A stretch of 64,000 nucleotides of DNA from Nymphaea colorata (GCF_008831285.2 NC_045142.1:8778713-8842712); one strand, 5' to 3'. Numbered from the stretch's first letter, positions 22,761 through 37,100 are shown. Notes: generated by a model not told the origin, from the sequence alone. Numbers and translations: made by a program.

Positions 22761-25700
22761 CATTGGTCACCCTTAGTTAGGGGTCAAAATCTAGTTTGAA
22801 CATATTGTAATCGATGAATTCTGCACTTCTAAAGTGTACCCAATGAGAAGTTAAGTCAAATTAAGGTTTTTGTATGTCCAAATTACCGTCAAAGACGAAT
22901 ATTAATTTTATTTAGCTTAATTCCCAGTTAAGCTGTGTTGTGAGTGGTATATATGTAGATCATAGTACCTGCTCAAAATATAGTGCTCATGCATGCTTAG
23001 TTCTAAATAATTGATAAAGAAGAGAAACTATATGCATGTAAATATTAAACTAACCTCCCTGTCTTACCCTAGAGACATGAAATTTAAATTTTAACTGAGA
23101 AAGCATAAGCAATCTTGCATGGGCATAGGAATTAAGCAAAAAGAAATCTATCCTAGACAGAGAAAGGAAAGCTACACTAAGCACGTAAGAAAGCAAAAAT
23201 ATGAGAAACTATTCTAAGCAAAACAGGAAAAAAACACAAGAAAAGAAATAAATGAAGAAAAACCTGACTCACTAATGTCTATTTAAGATTTAGCTTTGAG
23301 AAGCTTATGGCAGGGAAGGGTGGCTTATCACTACCATAACATGAGCCACAAACCTGACCTAAATCTCTAAAATCAAGCCCAAACCAGACCTCAAAATTTT
23401 GACCAAAAGGTCCTTTTGCTAAAAAGACCAAGTTAGCCCACAACTAGGAGGGAGTTTTCTCCACTTGTTCCTAGTTTTTAGCTCTAGGATACCTTGGAAT
23501 TTGACGCTTTGATCTCCATCCAAATTTGTATATTAATAGTCTCCCAATGAGAGGAGAAAACTTCTCCACAATAGAAACAAAACTAAACTTTTGCTGAAAG
23601 TGATACATGAAAACACATTTGGCCACATATGAGCATATTTCATGAAATAGACACATTTTGTATAAATTATGGCTGGAAAACAAAGTTTGATCCTTCAAAA
23701 CAATTACTAGTATGAAATTGGATGATTTTGGAAAAAATTGAAGGCTTTTCACATTGAAGATTTGAAGTGGAATTGAGGAAAACATCATATTTAATGTGGT
23801 GCAGAAAACCTTACAGTGAAAATAAAATGTGATGCACATATGTGGCGCCAAAAATGAATATGCCTATATTCAATATCTAGACCTTCGATTGGGATCTGAT
23901 TAGGACATCCAGGGCATGATCTAGATTCAATGAAAGTTGTAGAAAAATAAATCATGGATATGGTATCTGATTTGGATCAGAGATTTAAGTTCAAGGTTCT
24001 ACAATGAAGACGTGCATTTGAATAGATACATACTATTAATTTGGAAGCCAGGTTCAGTCTAGGTGGTGTTGGACCTACTGGGTTCAGGTTGTGGTGACCC
24101 TGACCATGCCAGGTTCTAAGTCAGCCTAAGTTTGGTTTAGGCATGGGATTTTCTAAGTCTGATTCACATTGGCTCCAGCCAAGTCGTGTTCCAGGTCCAG
24201 CCTAGAATCAATTAGGCATGAGCTTAATTGGTTCAGTGTCTGGTCATAGGTTCATGCATGACCTATACTTAGTTTATGTAGTATAGAACTTAGGTTTGTG
24301 CAATAAAATATATCCACTAACACAATTTTTGCACCTAGTGTGGCAATCAGTTTCGGACTCCTTTTACCGTGCCCCATTGTAGACAGCCTTAGGCCAAGCT
24401 ATGTATAATAACTTCAGCTCAAGATCTATCATTTGCCCTCAAAAATTACATTCTTCTAAAATGACTGACATCTAAATGACTCATCATGCAAAAAAGACGA
24501 AGGTTAATATGGAAAAGCATGACTATGGGCATGCCAACTTCAATTAAAGCATAGAAATACTCTAAGGAAGCGTATCTAATCTTAGGTAATCAAGAAATTG
24601 AAAATTCACACCAAAATCGATTAGAATTGTGCTCACAAGATGGGCTGAGTGCTCGGTGCAATGTCTGGAACTGAACAAAGCTTAGTGAATTTGTAGAAAT
24701 ACAATTGTGCTCAATCTGACCAGAATGACTCAAATCGAGCTAAGAAGACATAAACCTGAATGTGATGAGCATGATTCCAGCTTGGTTTGATCTGACTAGT
24801 TCTGGATGAGCATAGATTGAGCTTCAATCCTATCGAATAGGATAAACTAAAGAGTGACCAAGTTCAATCAGACATCTCTGTCTAGAACTGAATTCTAGAT
24901 CCTATAACTCCAAATCATTTGGGCTTAAGTTAGTTTTCACCGAGGTGATCCTAACTTGAGCTTGGTTAGGTCTGAGGATATCATGGTGAATCGAAAATGA
25001 CATGTAACTTAGTTTGGTGAGCTGATTTGGGTTAAAGTGAGCTAGTTTGAGCTAAGCAAAATCTTGTGAGCTAACTCTAATGATTTTTGAGGAATTGTAA
25101 AGGTGAAATTGTGTTAATTGTGCTGGTTTAGAAAATTTACTAAGTTTTGAATTTTTCTGAAGTTTAGGGTTAAAAAAGTCATTTGACAAGGTTGCAGCAA
25201 CCTAGCAGGCTCTAGTTTTTTTGGACTCATGTTTGGTGTCAAAATGGAAAAGGTTTGGACCTAGTTCAGATGTACAACCATCATGTTTGAAATGCTTTTG
25301 AAAAGTAATTCAAAGACAAGGAGGGGGTGAACTCTTAATTTGATCAAGTGAAAAAATTGGAGTGTTTGCACATAACCCTTTCTTATACTAAGCTAATGAA
25401 ACCCGGACTTAGTGGCAAAGAAAGTATATCAAACTTTCAAAAATAAAGGAAATACCCCAATTTAAGAAAGAGCTCCTGGTATTTTAAAGGTTCTTATAAA
25501 CTGATGCTTAGAGCATGGAGCATGAGGACAATGGGTTTGGTGCTTGAAAAAAGAGTTCGGGCACCTATATCTAAGCTGAAGTGAAGCAGTGACATCACTT
25601 CAAGGCAGCGAAAGTAAACCTAATGGAGGCTTCATCTCTCAGCCATGCAGTAGAATAAAATACTTCTCTTACTCATACGAACACACATTCAATAAAAGTG

Positions 25701-26065
25701 TTTTATACTTTGTCTTACTTTGGCTGTCCTAACTTTTCTTTAGCCTTTTACCCAAGCTATATACAAATAGGGGTAAAGGTAGGAATTTTTCACTACAGGA
25801 GTCAAAATATAATTTTTCAAAAATTTTATATAAGTTAGCTAAAATTTTTAAGATTTATAAATAAAATTTTCATTTTCTAAAAACGTGAGCAGGGCGCCAT
25901 GGCCCCTGCCACCCCACTTGCCAGTTGCCTCTGCGTGTATATGATTTCTCTTTTCAGGTTTAGACAAACAAACTCTTCTGCAGCATCATAATGCATAAGG
26001 TGATCTGTTTAGTCACACAATGCATCGAGCAGTCATGATCAAACAGATGTTGGGATGGATACAGG

Positions 26066-26113
<48 letters not shown>

Positions 26114-27050
26114 TACCAATTATTCTTGGTGCTGTCTGAAGGACAAAACCTTCTCGTTCGATCCCAGTAATACGGACATGTGATATGTGTTTCAGGTGGT
26201 ATTGAATGAGAATGAGACTCTCAATATCCTACATATTCTCTCTTGCCTGATATTTGCGATGGGGATATACAGCGAAAGATGGTGATGTCCCAAGGCACTT
26301 GTTTGCTCTCAAACACGCCTCTCACCATCTAACTTTGACATATTCTTTGGCTTTCACGAGAGCTTCCATATGCACACAAGATATTTTCTCATAGGTGAAA
26401 TTCTCTTCCTCATTTGGTTGAGCGGTCTTTTTCTTTCCCTTTTTTAGGTGTAATTCGCTTGAAAGCAGCATAGGGGCTGGTACCTTTCATTATTTCATAT
26501 GGGTGAATTTAATTTACTTATTTATGTATATTAGTGCCTCTAAAAACATGAAAACTTTTAAAATAGTGCCACTTAGCCCAAATTTTCTGGCTCCGTGGAT
26601 GCATGAGTTAGCAGTCGTTCCAGTTTTCTCCCATAACATTCTGCTGAATTATTTTTAAGAAATGAAAGTTAAATCGTCTATATAAGAGAAAGAACTAACT
26701 TTAATGATTATTGAGGCCAAATTGAGCAATGTTACAAAAATTCAACCAGTCAAGCTACTGATTCAGTACTGAATTGGAAAAAATTAGAACTAAAATGTTT
26801 AATTATTTTCTGAACAAAGAAAGTGCAAAAAATATATAAATGATTAAAAATAAGAAAACACTTAGAGATATTTTTAAATTAACTAAAAACAATTGAAAAT
26901 GTCAGTCTTGAACCAGCGGTTGAATCGAATGGTTCTGCTGCCATGAATTCAATCTGAATTGGGTGCTGATTGAAAACGATTCTGATTACAATATTGCTCC
27001 AAATCAAAAACAACTATTGGACTCAAAATCCTCAACCGCTTTATTGCATT
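22761..27050. other. Intergenic, no gene recognised
   Basis: Mostly low-complexity intergenic sequence. The part at 24000-25300 is slightly richer in G on the plus strand (repeated GGTTTAG, GAGCTAAG words) and may be an old retroelement, but no domain is readable. At 25790-25920 and 26500-26590 lie pieces of the dispersed AAAATTTT / GCCATGGCCCC repeat also seen at 29290, 33600, 35925, 36360 and 43265. Confidence 0.45.
26066..26113. repeat. (TA)n(GA)n microsatellite
   Basis: About 25 bases of TA followed directly by about 22 bases of GA. Confidence 0.95.
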
Positions 27051-27054
27051 TTTA

Positions 27055-27324
27055 GTTACATATTCGAATGCGAATGAAGAAAAGTCGTATCCGAATCTGG
27101 AATCTGATTTTACAATCTAAATCTGAATTCAAATTTTAAACCGAATCCGGCTGACTTTCAAAATGTAAAAGCATTAGATATAGGATATTTATTTAAAAAG
27201 TACTAAACCCGATTTGAATCCCAATCAGAACCTGATCTGATATTTATGAATATCTAAATTTTAATATGAACCCATTTGGATGTCATTTTTTAAGTTCGAA
27301 TACGTTCAGATTTCTTAATTGGTT
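27055..27324. mobile_element. hAT-like MITE, truncated copy
   Basis: Contains GAATGAAGAAAAGTCGTATC and TTTACAATCTAAATCTGAAT, phrases diagnostic of the TAGGGATGTCAA element family at 646, 43808 and 46992, but neither terminus is present. Its right edge coincides with the left edge of segmental duplication copy B. Confidence 0.6.
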
Positions 27325-30085
27325 CAATTAATTACAGTTGAAAGAAAATTTGAAGATAATTAAGTTGACACTGCATATATGTTGCATGTCACCAATTATT
27401 CTAAAACGATACAGAATCTGATACGAAACAACAACAAATTAAACAGACTATACTTGTGAAGTGATGTGATGCGGGTTGAAAGGGTCAGAGTGTTGAAAAT
27501 ATCAGTTTTCAACTCGACCCGATAACATCAAGCCCATATCGGGCCGTAACTGCCACAATAAATTAAATCATGATAAAACTTATGTATTATTATGTCGACA
27601 GATCTGGCCGTATTGGCCATATATAATGTAACCATGTTAATAATAATATGTTATGTTACTGTTTCATATATTTGCCTTAAATATTAAGTGAAAATATACA
27701 CCTTTAACACTATATATAAGTGAAAATACAGCTAAATGCTCGAATTCTAATTAGACACTTTATTTATTTATTTATTCCAATTAGTCAAAAACACCAATCC
27801 AGCTAAGGGTTAATTATCTGGGTTTATGAGCAGCGGGGAAATTATGATACTGGACTAATGGATCAGTGGATCTAGATCCCATTACTAGGTCTGGTTTTAT
27901 CTGGATCCATCTAAGTGGATCTCAATATCCTATTTCCCTATCCTTAGAGTTTGGATAAAAGCTGGGGGTTCCAACAAAAGTACAAGAAACAATCCAAAGA
28001 AAAGATGAGTTTGGTGCTGCAAGTCAACTGGATAGCTGTTAGCGGTCCAGTATAGAACGGATCTAGATTTGCCCTCTGCATCTTTTGTGCTTGAGACGTC
28101 CATAAATTAGGTGATTGAAATGTCCCATTGTAAGCATGTTCAGTACCATCTTCTATCAACCATATTCAAAGCTGCATTTTGGTTTCTAGCTTCCAGCAAA
28201 ATATTTTGACATGTTAAGCCATGATAGAAAGGAACCGGTAGTTTTTTTTTGTATTGACTGGCAACAATTTAGGCCTCTTTTGCAATTATCTCCAAATCAT
28301 CTAAGTGGGCACCATCAAATTTCTCTTTTCTTTTTTTCATTTTTTATTTTCTCATAAGATTTCAAAAATAATAGGCGGCTTCACGAAAGATCAAAAAAAG
28401 TTCACATAACACGTCCTAAAAATTCCCGGTCTCCCCCATGGATAATCGAATAAGATAATTGTAACCCTAGACCTAATTCCTTTTTCTGATATTAAAATAT
28501 TAAAAGTATAATTGACTGTCCAAAAAAAGTTATAGTCACTTTAGTTTTTAGTTTTAAGAGTTTTCATATGTTGTTGCCTCAAGGGGACTAGCATAACCGG
28601 TCGAGTAAGGGGGCAGGTAAAAGGCACATCACCTGTTTGATTCCTGTGAGTGCTATTCTCCTAAACCATACAAGATGGAATGATGTTTGATTCCTGTGAG
28701 TGCTATTCTCCTAAACCGTACAAGATGGAATGAGGATACTCAAGTTGAAGGGTGTATCATATCTCATTCAGTTGCCAACAGAGCCCATGACCCCAGAGAC
28801 GAAGGTGAGGGGAATGAAGGGAAATTTCAATATTTTGCGAGTGGTGGGTTGTTAACCTCACGTTCACCTCGAAGGAACTTTTAGATGTTCCCAAATCGAC
28901 ATATTTCATGAGTTTTAGTAGTTGGTTGATATCTCTTCAAAAGATTTGACATATTGAAGCTTCCACCCAATCTCTTATTCTCATATGATATAAGGTCTAC
29001 TTTTTTAACAGCATTTCAACTTTTGCATCAATTATCCCTTTTACATATAAAAAGGTTGACGTCCCAAGAATTAGGAATAGGAACGGAGCACATACCAGCC
29101 CACATGGATTGTTGCACCAACCTTCCTTACTATGAAAAGTCTGTCTTCTCAGTCTTGTCAAAGTGTCTTCTCAGTCTTGTCAAAGTCTATAGATGGGACG
29201 TCCACCAATATCAATTACTCATTTTTATGTTTTGTATTTTTTTACCAATTAAAATGACTGAAATATAAATGAAAATTGTAAAAGATGAGGCAGGGGCACT
29301 AGCCACACCCCCCACCCCTTCTCTTCAAAAAATAAAAATTTGTAAGTAAATTTTCAAAAATTTCATGCATCCTATATAAAATGTTTGGAATATTATATTT
29401 TGGTTCTTGTTAAAATTTTATTATATTTTGGTTCTTGTTTAAATTTTGAAACTATAATTCGACCACCCTTATTAAAAATTTCTGGCACCGCCGATAAATG
29501 AAAACATCATTTCAGCTACCGATCAAATATTACAATTTTGTCAACAACATTGCTTCCTCCATCTCATTCCACATATTCATATTAAAGCATTTGCCCGTTA
29601 AAGTATGAGACAAAAGCTTGAGGTTTACGGCAACAGCAGACGCGTGGGAGTCCAACCCAACATCAGCTAAGGGACACATCTCATGGGCCTAGAAAGCAAT
29701 CGGCCTAGCCCTTTACTTCTCATAACAACTAATCACCGGCTCTATTTTTTAAACACACATATGTAGGATGTAGGAGGTTTCCAATCAACCGGATGCTCTA
29801 TTTGTTGTGGATGTTTTCTACCAACATATTCTTGATTTTTAGCTATCCAATAATATTTCACATACGGTAAATTTAAACAAACACACACATGTACATACAT
29901 ACATATAAGTTAAAACTTAAAAGTCTGTTGTTAAAATCACCATCAACCATTGTTTGCACCATAAGTTAATCTTATGGTGATTACTTTTTAGCAATAGAGG
30001 ATTAATTTTTAACCGTTCCACAACATTTGAGATCTGATATATTTTGACACACAAACCTTGATAAATGAATTAGGCCACTCTAGAC

Positions 30086-30134
<49 letters not shown>

Positions 30135-31000
30135 TTAGGCCACTCTAGACTATTACATATATATATAATCCTTCGACCAAAGCTTTTATAAGGAGTAGCT
30201 CAATGCAATACATGGGTTGTGTGTATGAGAGGGTAGAGCATCCGAATGAATGAACAAAAAATTGCAGGTCTCATGAAGCGCAGTCACGAGCTGCTCTCCT
30301 CATACCAAGTTGAATCTGAGCTTGAATTTAGAAAACTACAGGAAAGGAGTGTCCTTTTAGCCGTCTTTTTGTAACATAAAGATAAGGGGAGACGCCACTT
30401 GCTTGCCTTCACGTTGCTCTCTCCGTCGGGGAACTCAATAATATCACTGTTGGTTTCTTGACAAACCAAGGTTTTACAGTCTTCTTTATTTCTGAGATGA
30501 AGCTAAAGAGGGGACCATGTAGTGCATGCTACAGATGGAACAGTATGGATCTAGTGAACACGTTCCGAAACAAAACCTACTGGAGGATAGGCTGCCAACC
30601 ATATTATTAATTACAAAATATCAAACATTGTTATCCAACATTACTGAGAGCCAACCAATAACAATAAAGTGACCATAGTCACAAATAATGTTTGTGAGTT
30701 TTAAACGACAAGGTTTTCTTGGGTATAATATGGCGAGCTCAAAAAAAAACAGAAAAAATATGATAAATTTTTATAAATGAAAAAAACTAAAATAGGAAAA
30801 AAAGTAAGTGAGAAACTAATAACACAACCATCAAAAGATAAATAGATTTGAAACAAATTAAAAAAAAAAAAACTGTTTGACATTAAAGAAATGAAAAAGA
30901 ATGGGTTAAAAACGCGTTAAACGTGCTTTTTTGGTTTTACCATTTTTTGCAAAAAAAACGTATTTTTTAAAGTTTTAAACAGCAATTTAATTTATCATGT
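27325..31000. repeat. Segmental duplication, copy B (with empty LTR site)
   Basis: Colinear with the copy A blocks. At 27788-27797 it reads AAAAACACCAATCCAGC with no insertion, the pre-insertion form of the site that in copy A is split by the LTR element at AACAC. Copy B has its own small changes: a 50-bp tandem duplication at 28635-28734, a duplicated TCTTCTCAGTCTTGTCAAAG near 29143-29186, and about 250 extra bases at 29905-30165 including TTAGGCCACTCTAGACTATT on both sides of a TA run. No gene is seen in it. Confidence 0.85.
28635..28734 (+). repeat. 50-bp tandem duplication
   Basis: GTTTGATTCCTGTGAGTGCT...AAGATGGAATGAT occurs twice head to tail with one A/G difference. Copy A has only one equivalent, so the duplication is private to copy B. 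Confidence 0.9.
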
Positions 31001-31010
31001 TTTTTTCATC
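30674..31010. mobile_element. MITE with CATAGTCAC termini, copy 3
   Basis: Left end CATAGTCACAAATAATG with the conserved GAGTTTTAAACG and GGGTATAATATGGCGAGC phrases. The right terminus is not clear. It sits at the same position in copy B as the 9533 element does in copy A. Confidence 0.6.
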
Positions 31011-33520
31011 TTTTAAAGAACAATGTCATGAAGAACCACATTCAAGCATATAATAATTGACATGGCTTGGCTTAATGCAGGGTCACCTAAAGCTCCTAGC
31101 GCATATCTTTTATGTTAAATAAGTTTCCATAAATATTTTATGAAACAACTTGGTCCATAACTAACCTGCATGCCCCGGTTTAGTGTATCAAAACTAACTG
31201 GTTCTACAACTTCAGTTTGCATTTTAAAAAGAGTACAAATCAAGACAATGAGTAGTACAAAGCACATATATTCAAACTCCTTAAATGTTTTGGTAAATTT
31301 TAATATATGACTCTTATTAGGTCTGTTTGGTACACATATGATGTGTTTGATGGACTACTATGGAGTCTTTTTTATACTTATATGGGTGTTATCTTATAGC
31401 TTCTATAGAAACATCATTAAGAATGGATATTTTAAAATCCTACAGTTGATATTTGGGTTCTATGGGGTTGTTCGGCAACAAAGACACTTTATGAGCCTTT
31501 CATGAATCTACATCAAATATTAGATAATAAGATGATTAAGAAGCATTAAGGAAAATAATTTTTTAAAGTTTTAAGAGATCCAAGATAGTGGACGATGTAA
31601 ACTACTTTTGGATCCATTGTGGTGTTTCCTTCAATTATATATATATATATATAATTCTAACGGGTATGTATTGATAAAAAGTGCTTTTTCTTTTTTTCTT
31701 TTTTCTTGCCGTTTCATTGAGTGGGGCACCCATATAATATGGTTGCCCCTTCTTACTGGTTGGTTGCCAGTGGGGGAGTATATATATATATATATATATA
31801 ATTTAAATATTTTTTTCTTTTTTATATAAAAAATTTTTAAATGATATTTCGTCAAAATTTACAAATTTTAATTCAACCCCTTTGATAAAAAAATTTCTCC
31901 CTTCGCCTTTTATCCTTGCATTTGCATTTGCATTGAATTTGACTTCTTACTAATTCTACCTAACGGCTCTGATTTGCTGCGACATTCGGTCCATATAGAA
32001 ATCCGTGATTACTGTTAACGGTGAGAAAAAAAGAATTGGATTTTAAATTCGGTCAATTTCTTGGTACGCGGTCACGAAAAGGGAACAGGCATGTTCATAG
32101 AATATTATTATTTTTTTCTCCTCATTGAATAACGTGGGTCGGATATTGGTCGGCCACACATGAGGTGTAAAAGAGAACAGGCCTTTTGGGTAGGACAGGC
32201 ACAATTCTCTTTGCGAAAAGTTTTTCCATGTTAATTTATCTTAGGCAAAAGGGGGCGTCCCCACCAATTTTCGGCAACTCCAATCAAACACGAGACCAAA
32301 AGTTTTGCCTGTATCATAAGCAAAAGTTTTTTAATTAAACAATCATGTTTGAATGATGAGGAAAAAAGGTAAAATTTTGTTATATATTTGATTGTTTTGA
32401 GGGGCAATTTTTTTCATTAGGCAAATTAAACCCTAATTGCAATAAGAAAAATCTCAAGCAAAATCTTGATAACAAGTTATGTAAACTATGTTCGCCTCTA
32501 CGTACCGTTGGGGAGATCTGGGCACTCATAAATGCAACATAATATTTGAGTCGAGCCTTTGTCGTTATGCAAACTTATGCGGCTCCTCAATCCATAAGCA
32601 TCCCACTTTTTTCTGCTAACATAATTAATAATTAATTTAAACTATTTAAAAATGAAGAAATGTATTAATAAATTGTTATTATCTCATGTGCCTGCTCCAT
32701 TTTTGGAGTAAGGTTTTTTCAATTTTTGAGGCAAGTTTATAGAACCGTAACAATTTGCTATTATGATCAAATGACCCCATAAAATATCATTTTAAACCAA
32801 TTATATAAATAATATAATTCAATTAAAATGTAACTAAAATATTTATATGTGTGGGGCGTTGGTATGTATGGAAGATTATTGAGAAAACATGCATGTTGTA
32901 TGGGATGTGCAGGGGATCCAAAGAACAGGCGTTCCACGTTATGTGGAGCATCTACTTTGTTGGTAGTCTCCGTTCCATAGGACCCCTTGAGTTAACTTTA
33001 GCATGTAAAGACTAAACACCCTTTCTTTCTTTTCCTTCTTTGTTTCTGTTGAGAGATTTTAAATTTTTTTTAAGGGTATTTTCATCTTTATCTCAAAAAC
33101 TTACTTCTTCTGTTTTGTACTTACCGAGGGTATTTTAGTCTTTTGTTCACCAATATTTACTTGAATTTACAGTACTAGCTTGTTTGTTTCTGTTTTGTCT
33201 TTGCATGAGTTCTTGTGAACCTGGTTATATGTTTTATATTGGTGTACAAATTTTCATGTCCTAGTATGGTGAATGACTAAAATGCACTGACACTAAAAAA
33301 ATTATAAAAAACAAAATTGAAAATGAAAAAAAAAAGTAAAAGACTGTATAGGACATTTTGTCTTAATAAATTACTAAAATGTCCTTTCCTCTTTTGTGTG
33401 CACGCAACTTTCTCTCCTGATCTTGAAGTTTCATTTGTCCTTCCTGCTCTTAATATGATAGAAATTGAACATCTTGTTGGGAGTATTTTTAGTAAAAGGC
33501 GAAATCAAACACCTTCTAAC
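31011..33520. other. Intergenic, no gene seen
   Basis: AT-rich DNA with (TA)n runs near 31638-31655 and 31780-31801. Open frames here are short and rich in TA-encoded Tyr/Ile. No domains recognised. Confidence 0.5.
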
Positions 33521-33527
33521 GAGGTTT

Positions 33528-33590
33528 TAAGAGGTGTAGCGCAACTGGCTCGGATGAGTGCCTGGTAGGCTGGAAATCCTTCTATAGTGT
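33528..33590 (+). repeat. tRNA-like SINE head (candidate)
   Basis: TAGCGCAACTGG near 33538 is a perfect match to the RNA polymerase III A box (TRGCNNARYNGG). GCTGGAAATCC about 30 bases later is a weak B box. The sequence does not fold into a complete tRNA, so a decayed tRNA-derived SINE is more likely. Confidence 0.35.
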
Positions 33591-33599
33591 TCCACTGGG

Positions 33600-34214
33600 A
33601 TGGAGGGAGGGGGAGCCGCCTAGGCCGTGGCCCCACCCCAACTAATTGAAAAAAAAAATTACATTACAAAAATTTAAAATTTTTAGTTGCTTAATGCTTT
33701 TTTTAGGTTTAGGTTTAGTTTGATCCTACTTGCATAAGTTTGTTGGACCGTTTGACTCGCCCCTAAAAGAAATCTTGGTTCTGTCCATGGTGTTCCACAT
33801 TACAAGCAACATAAGTATTGTCACAAAGAATGTGGATTTGAATGATGGGAATCTATAGATTCTTACCTTAGGATTTGTTGGTGAATTGGTTTGTCTTGGT
33901 AGTTAGATATGATGTCTCCATTGGAGGACCACATAAGCACATGTTCTCCTCAATTATATTGCACAGCCACATATGTACACCAACTTTCAACTTCACGTGC
34001 ATCGTCTATTCTTTTCTTTCTTCCTCCCTTTGCCCTTCCAGGAGAGAAGGAATTTCAGGAGATATTTCTTTTATAGGGTTGAGGAGAGACCATCAGCTTT
34101 TCCAGATGCTCGCACACCATTTCCATCCACGCCCACTCTTCCTTGCTTCAACTGCAGTCCTTCACGTGCAACCTTATTTCTTTAATATTTTTAAATCATT
34201 TTAAAATTTATTTC

Positions 34215-34216
<2 letters not shown>
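33600..34216. other. Intergenic with dispersed GGCCGTGGCCCC repeat
   Basis: 33600-33790 carries a copy of the dispersed repeat family (GCCGTGGCCCCACCCC, then AAAATTTAAAATTTTTAG, ending in a TTGGTTCTGTCC-like edge). No gene is recognised in the remainder. Confidence 0.45.

Positions 34217-34291
<75 letters not shown>
34217..34291. repeat. (CT)n(TA)n microsatellite
   Basis: About 35 bases of CT followed by about 40 bases of TA. Confidence 0.95.
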
Positions 34292-34296
<5 letters not shown>

Positions 34297-34309
34297 AAAT
34301 GAGTAATCA

Positions 34310-34721
34310 CCAGAGGTTGAAGTTGACTCATAAACGAGTTCGAGCCGAGTCATTTGCTTTAACGAGTCGAGCTCGATTTCATGAGTCGACTCATTCAAAT
34401 AATCGAGTTGAGTTCAAGCTCAATACATAACTATCGAGTCGAACTCGAGCCTTAATCAAGTTTGTCGAGCTCGAGCCCTAATCAAGTTTGTCGAGCTCGA
34501 GCTCAATATGTAACAATGAATATCAATTATATTCAAACAAGTTTGTTGAGTCTTAATCGACTCGAGCTCGGGCTCAACACATAATTGCCGAGTCGAGCTC
34601 GAGCTGCTTCTGTCGAGCTCGAGCTGTTTCCGTCGAGCTATTCTCGAGCTCAAGATTTCATTAGTCAAGTCAAGCTTGAGCTGAATGAACTCAGGCTCGA
34701 CTCGGCTCGTGTTCACCCCTA
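34310..34721. mobile_element. GAGCTCGA-rich dispersed element (hAT-type end)
   Basis: Dense in TCGAGCTCGAG, GACTCGAG and AGTCGAGC words on both strands, ending at the right in GTGTTCACCCCTA, the complement of a TAGGGGTGAACAC terminus as in hAT MITEs. The left end is lost at the adjacent microsatellite. Relatives are at about 37752-37985, 42185-42548 and 54640-54960. Non-coding. Confidence 0.55.
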
Positions 34722-37100
34722 GTTTCAGGTAGTGTTAAGATCCCCAAAGGTAATGGGGTCAGCGAGTTTGGGGCTTTCATTTAAAGCAATTTTTGTAAAG
34801 ATGAGGAAGTGATTCAAACCCAAATAGATTAAGATTGTCTCTCTATGTTTTATTGTTTTTTTCTCTGGTTTTTGTGAAGGGCCAGGGTGGCCCTTGGAGC
34901 TCTTACATTTAAGGTTGCCCATTTTTACCTGAGCAGCCTTCTATGTTGTAGATATTCTCATTTTACTTCAAATTGTAGTCATAAGAGATAGAAATGCCCT
35001 TAATATGAGGAGACAAATCAGCTGCCTTAAATGAGATCCCTTCCTTTTTTAAGGGGCACTGTTGTCTATTGAAAATATAGATTGGTTTTTATTTTATTTC
35101 AATTTAATTAATCTCCCTAAAATCAATGGCTTAGAAAATTCATCCACAATCTTAAGTACATGAAGGTCTAGTAATTATTTGTTTTCCTCTACATATGTGA
35201 GTGAGAGACAAAGAGCAAAAAAAGACTAAGTAATTGATATTTTTGTTTTTTAAATTTTGGAGGAGCAAGAGAAAAAAAACTAAGTAATTGAATATATTTT
35301 TTTAATTCTGGAGGAGCAGGAGGAAAAAAATCAAAGTAATTGAATAATTTTTTTTTAATTCAGGAGGAAATTGCATACATTGTAAAATTCCAAAAATACC
35401 CTTGTTTGGTAAACCAAACGACCCCTCCTCCTCCTTTTGCATAAGGGCAAAAGAGAAATTGAAAAAAATGGTTGTTTATGAAATGACAAAAATAATCTTA
35501 TGAGAAATTGTTTTCTTACTAACAAATTTTGAAACTACATGCACACACTTTGTCCACTCGTTATTAAACAGTAAAAATTAATGTTTGTTTGCTTCCATGG
35601 AAAAGCTGTAAATACCGTTTGCTGGTAAATGACAATAATTCTTGCTAAATATGATTTTTTTTCCTAACTAACACAATGGAATCGAATTTTTTTTGGAAAT
35701 GTGAATTATTAGTTAATAATTTTCCTTTTGGAATTGAGTAACGAAGTCCATTATTTTACTATATCTAATGAAAATCTAATAAGGTATCAGCTATAACTAT
35801 GAAATACTGTAAGCCTCAAAAATGATGAGAAATGCCTTTTAAAACATGCATAATTAAAGGCAGAAAATCTAAATAACAAACCAAAATAAATATAATGCAG
35901 TCTCTCTCTCTCTCTTACCGGCCAACAGGGGGTTGGTATGGGCCATGGCCCCTTCATATTTTTAAAAATTCAAAAATTTATATGTAAAATTTAAAAAATT
36001 TATTTTAACTTATATAAAAAAATTCAAAAAATTATATTTTCAGCATCAATTAAAAATTTGAAAGAACAACAAAAATTTCTAGCTCCACTCCTACCTGCCA
36101 ATGACATCAATGTACGGATTCTCGAGGAATTGTCAGATATATCTAGTCTATTTAGAAAACAAATCGTTTCAAGAACTCATTTGATTGGTAACAATGGAAT
36201 TCCGACGGCAATTATGGGTCAGCTGGAAGCTTGGAACACTTGGCTCTTGTTAAATAAAACAAATGAGAAATTACAGCGTGACAAGTTCTTCCCAATAAGG
36301 GCATTAATGTGCCAAACTAGATGATGAAGATGTTCATTAAAGGGTGTTCGGTAGCAGATAGGGCGGAACTAGAAATTTATGAGAAAAGTCGAATTAAAGT
36401 TTTTAAATTTTGACTCGGTCCAAAATATCATTTTTCAAAATTTTTATATAAAACAAGTAAAATTTTATAATATTTACATGTCAATTTAAAAAAAAAAACA
36501 ATTCATTGTTCCCGTTACTGAATGTGTCCCAATTAAGGGCTTGTTCATCAATTGAAATAATAACAAATTTGTTTTCATCTTTAAATCAGATTCATAAAAT
36601 AGCTTATTATGTTTCAATGGCCAAAGGGGCCTCAAGAGTTTGGATTTTGCAGGATTTACTAAGTCCAATAATGGAAACAACCAAAACTGCAACTAACTGG
36701 CTTTGACCTCTAGATTTCCTTCCACTTGGAGGATTTCAATCCAACTGTTCTACCCGTGATTAATGTTGATCTTGCCTTGTACCGACTCGTGTCAGCTAGC
36801 CTATGGAATAGAAGAAGCTTCAAAGCAAACAATAACTTTAGACATTTAGCTTTACACAGCTAGGCGGCCAACCAGTCTCCCCACGTCAATGCAGTTTGCT
36901 CCTCACGTCGGAAACAAACAAACACGATTGATGCATTTACGAAGTTGATGTGTGAAAAAATAAATCTTAAAGGCAAATTGCTCATATATATACCATTATA
37001 TATATATATATATAATGGTATATCATATTTTTTCACAAGCAATTTACTATACTAACAAAAGAGAGTAATTTCAAAGCAGAAATGGTTGCATATTTTGAGT
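34722..37100. other. Intergenic with dispersed repeats
   Basis: No gene recognised. Copies of the AAAATTTTTATATAAAA-type dispersed repeat lie at about 35925-36095 (with GGGCCATGGCCCC) and 36355-36480. A 36058-36324 frame of 88 codons has no recognisable features. Confidence 0.45.
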
